Shown here: in pieces, positions 6,579 to 7,516 of the stretch
How the letters are laid out: each line of letters begins with the position of its first letter
Numbering within the stretch: position 1 is the stretch's first letter
From: an uncultured Lachnospiraceae bacterium
GTDB lineage: Bacteria > Bacillota > Clostridia > Lachnospirales > Lachnospiraceae
Reading direction: 5' to 3'
Length of the DNA stretch: 7,516 bases
Assembly: GCA_905236545.1 (NCBI GenBank)
Contig: CAJOQO010000077.1
Location: 1-7,516, forward strand
Program-made: the position numbers and the translations under genes
The notes under the pieces: generated by a model
Databases searched by the model: none
What the model was told of the DNA's origin: nothing
What the model saw: only the letters and a program-made list of their open reading frames with translations

Positions 6579-7103
6579 ATGGAAAAGAAGAATGTTACGG
6601 AAGTCGTGATCGGCGGGAAGATCTATAAGCTTGGCGGGTATGAGAGTGAAGATTACCTGCATCAGGTCGCATCCTACCTGAACAACCGGATCACGGAGCT
6701 GAGAGCGCTGGATGGATACAACCGTCTTCCGTCGGCACAGAAGAGCCTGATGCTGGATCTGAACACGGCGGATGATTATTTTAAGGCAAAAAGGCAGGCG
6801 GAGAAGCTGGAAGCGGAACTGTCCGAGAAGGACAGGGAGCTGTATGAGGCACGGCATGATCTTGTCTCGGCGCAGGTGAAGCTGGAGGAGAACCAGAGGA
6901 CGATCACCTCCCTGAAGGAAGAAGCGGATGATTATCAGAAGAAGATCGCTCTTCTGGAGGCGCGTCTCAGCCAGCAGGAGGTCAGGCTTCAGCAGGGGGG
7001 TAAGCTTCAGCTGGAAGGCAGGCCTTTGCAGGGAACAGGTTCGCAGCAGGAAGCAGGTCCGCAGCAGGAGGTCCGCCCGGCATCTGAGGCGGAAGGATCA
7101 TGA
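6579..7103 (+). CDS. zapA: Cell division protein ZapA with Gln-rich repeat tail
   Basis: ZapA binds FtsZ at midcell and bundles or cross-links its filaments to stabilise the Z ring. The N-terminal ZapA domain (about 1-70) begins TEVVIGGKIYKLGG (7-20) and continues with ESEDYLHQVASYLN and the helix-forming segment to LMLDLNTADDYFK. Residues about 70-135 are a long charged coiled coil (KAKRQAEKLEAELSEKDREL and onward). Residues 131-166 are six Gln-rich hexapeptides, followed by a short acidic end. At 174 residues it is longer than classical ZapA (roughly 85-110) but within what is seen in Clostridia with an extended coiled coil. AAGGGG about 6 nt upstream supports the ATG. The stop overlaps the U32 peptidase start in ATGA. 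The gene order ruvB-zapA-U32 is, from memory, common in Lachnospiraceae. Confidence 0.92.
   Translation: MEKKNVTEVVIGGKIYKLGGYESEDYLHQVASYLNNRITELRALDGYNRLPSAQKSLMLDLNTADDYFKAKRQAEKLEAELSEKDRELYEARHDLVSAQVKLEENQRTITSLKEEADDYQKKIALLEARLSQQEVRLQQGGKLQLEGRPLQGTGSQQEAGPQQEVRPASEAEGS
6969..7076 (+). repeat. Six 18-bp repeats encoding a Gln-rich hexapeptide tail in ZapA
   Basis: Residues 131-166 divide into six consecutive hexads: SQQEVR, LQQGGK, LQLEGR, PLQGTG, SQQEAG and PQQEVR. At DNA level each 18-bp unit centres on CAGCAGG or a close variant such as CAGCTGG or TTGCAGG. The first and last units are the most alike and the middle ones have diverged. The period keeps the reading frame. The tract sits where the coiled coil should end; proline and glycine in the later units suggest an unfolded tail. 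Confidence 0.75.
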
Positions 7104-7516
7104 GTGACAGATCAAAACGGGTCGAGCTTCTGGCTCCCGGGGGGAGCCTGGAAGGAATCCGCGGCGCGGTTCATGCCGGCGCGGACGCAGTCTATGCGGG
7201 CGGCAGGCTCTTTGGAGCCCGCGCGTATGCGCAGAACCCGGATACGGAAAATCTGCTGGAAGCCATTGATTACTGCCATCTCCACGGCGTAAAGCTGTAT
7301 CTTACGGTGAATACGCTTCTGAAGGAAAATGAACTGACCGACTTGCTGCCGGAGTACCTTGCACCGATCTATGAACACGGGGTGGATGCCGTGCTCGTGC
7401 AGGACTTCGGTGTCTTTCGTTTTCTGAGACACCGCTTTCCTGACCTGAAGCTCCATGCATCGACGCAGATGACCGTCACCGGGCCGGACGGCGCTTTGCT
7501 GCTCCGGCAGATGGGG
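7100..7516 (+). CDS. Peptidase U32 family protein, N-terminal part (cut by window edge)
   Basis: The first 139 residues of a U32-family protein are present and the reading frame is still open at the window edge. The N-terminus VELLAPGGSLEGIRGAVHAG, then ADAVYAGGRLFGARAYAQN, is the family hallmark. KLYLTVNTLL and the GVDAVLVQDFGVFRFL and LHASTQM segments follow in the usual order of a TIM-barrel-like fold. Family members include collagenase-like proteases and enzymes of RNA hydroxylation such as RlhA and TrhP. The cysteine cluster that would help decide lies downstream of the window. The ATG overlaps the zapA stop (ATGA), with GGAAGGA (7091-7097) just 2 nt upstream, so coupled translation is likely. 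The catalytic role cannot be told from this part. Confidence 0.93.
   Translation, partial: MSDRSKRVELLAPGGSLEGIRGAVHAGADAVYAGGRLFGARAYAQNPDTENLLEAIDYCHLHGVKLYLTVNTLLKENELTDLLPEYLAPIYEHGVDAVLVQDFGVFRFLRHRFPDLKLHASTQMTVTGPDGALLLRQMG

Overview
The window is bacterial chromosomal DNA at moderately high G+C. It is densely packed with short intergenic gaps and strong AGGAGG-type ribosome binding sites. The run ruvA-ruvB-zapA-U32 peptidase, the ROK kinase with a CxCG zinc motif, and the 'GIEFGST'-type FGGY kinase beside araD all point to Clostridia. A Lachnospiraceae-like organism is my best guess from gene content; this is inference, since no rRNA or other marker is present.

Layout. Positions 1-126 hold a strong bidirectional terminator, with at most the last codons of a convergent gene. 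Positions 127-1293 (minus strand) encode a ROK-family sugar kinase (glucokinase-like) with an added C-terminal tail of about 68 residues made of Lys/Ala nonapeptide repeats. Positions 1294-1610 are a gene-free divergent control region with a candidate promoter on each strand. Positions 1611-2243 encode uridine kinase (udk). Positions 2244-2431 carry a good promoter overlapping the udk stop codon, followed by five tandem 23-24 bp repeats that run directly into the araD ribosome binding site. Next come araD (L-ribulose-5-phosphate 4-epimerase, 2432-3124), an FGGY sugar kinase (3143-4741, probably an L-ribulokinase of the clostridial AraK kind), ruvA (4738-5358), ruvB (5470-6474), zapA (6579-7103) and the start of a U32-family peptidase (7100 to the window edge).

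Function. The two arabinose-type genes would phosphorylate L-ribulose and epimerise L-ribulose-5-phosphate to D-xylulose-5-phosphate, feeding the pentose phosphate pathway. Isomerase, transporter and regulator are not in the window. RuvA and RuvB form the Holliday-junction branch-migration motor, ZapA supports the FtsZ ring, and U32 proteins act in RNA modification or proteolysis. The sugar kinase overlaps ruvA by 4 bp and zapA overlaps the U32 gene by 4 bp. All six genes from araD on are co-oriented with no clear terminator between them, so sugar catabolism and DNA repair may share a transcript.

Most genes are well-known families. The unexplained structure lies in three tandem-repeat tracts: the 27-bp repeats of the kinase tail, the 23-bp repeats in the araD leader, and the 18-bp repeats encoding a Gln-rich hexapeptide tail on ZapA. 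I see no CRISPR array, insertion sequence, phage gene, tRNA or rRNA, and I do not see a clear undescribed multi-gene system.
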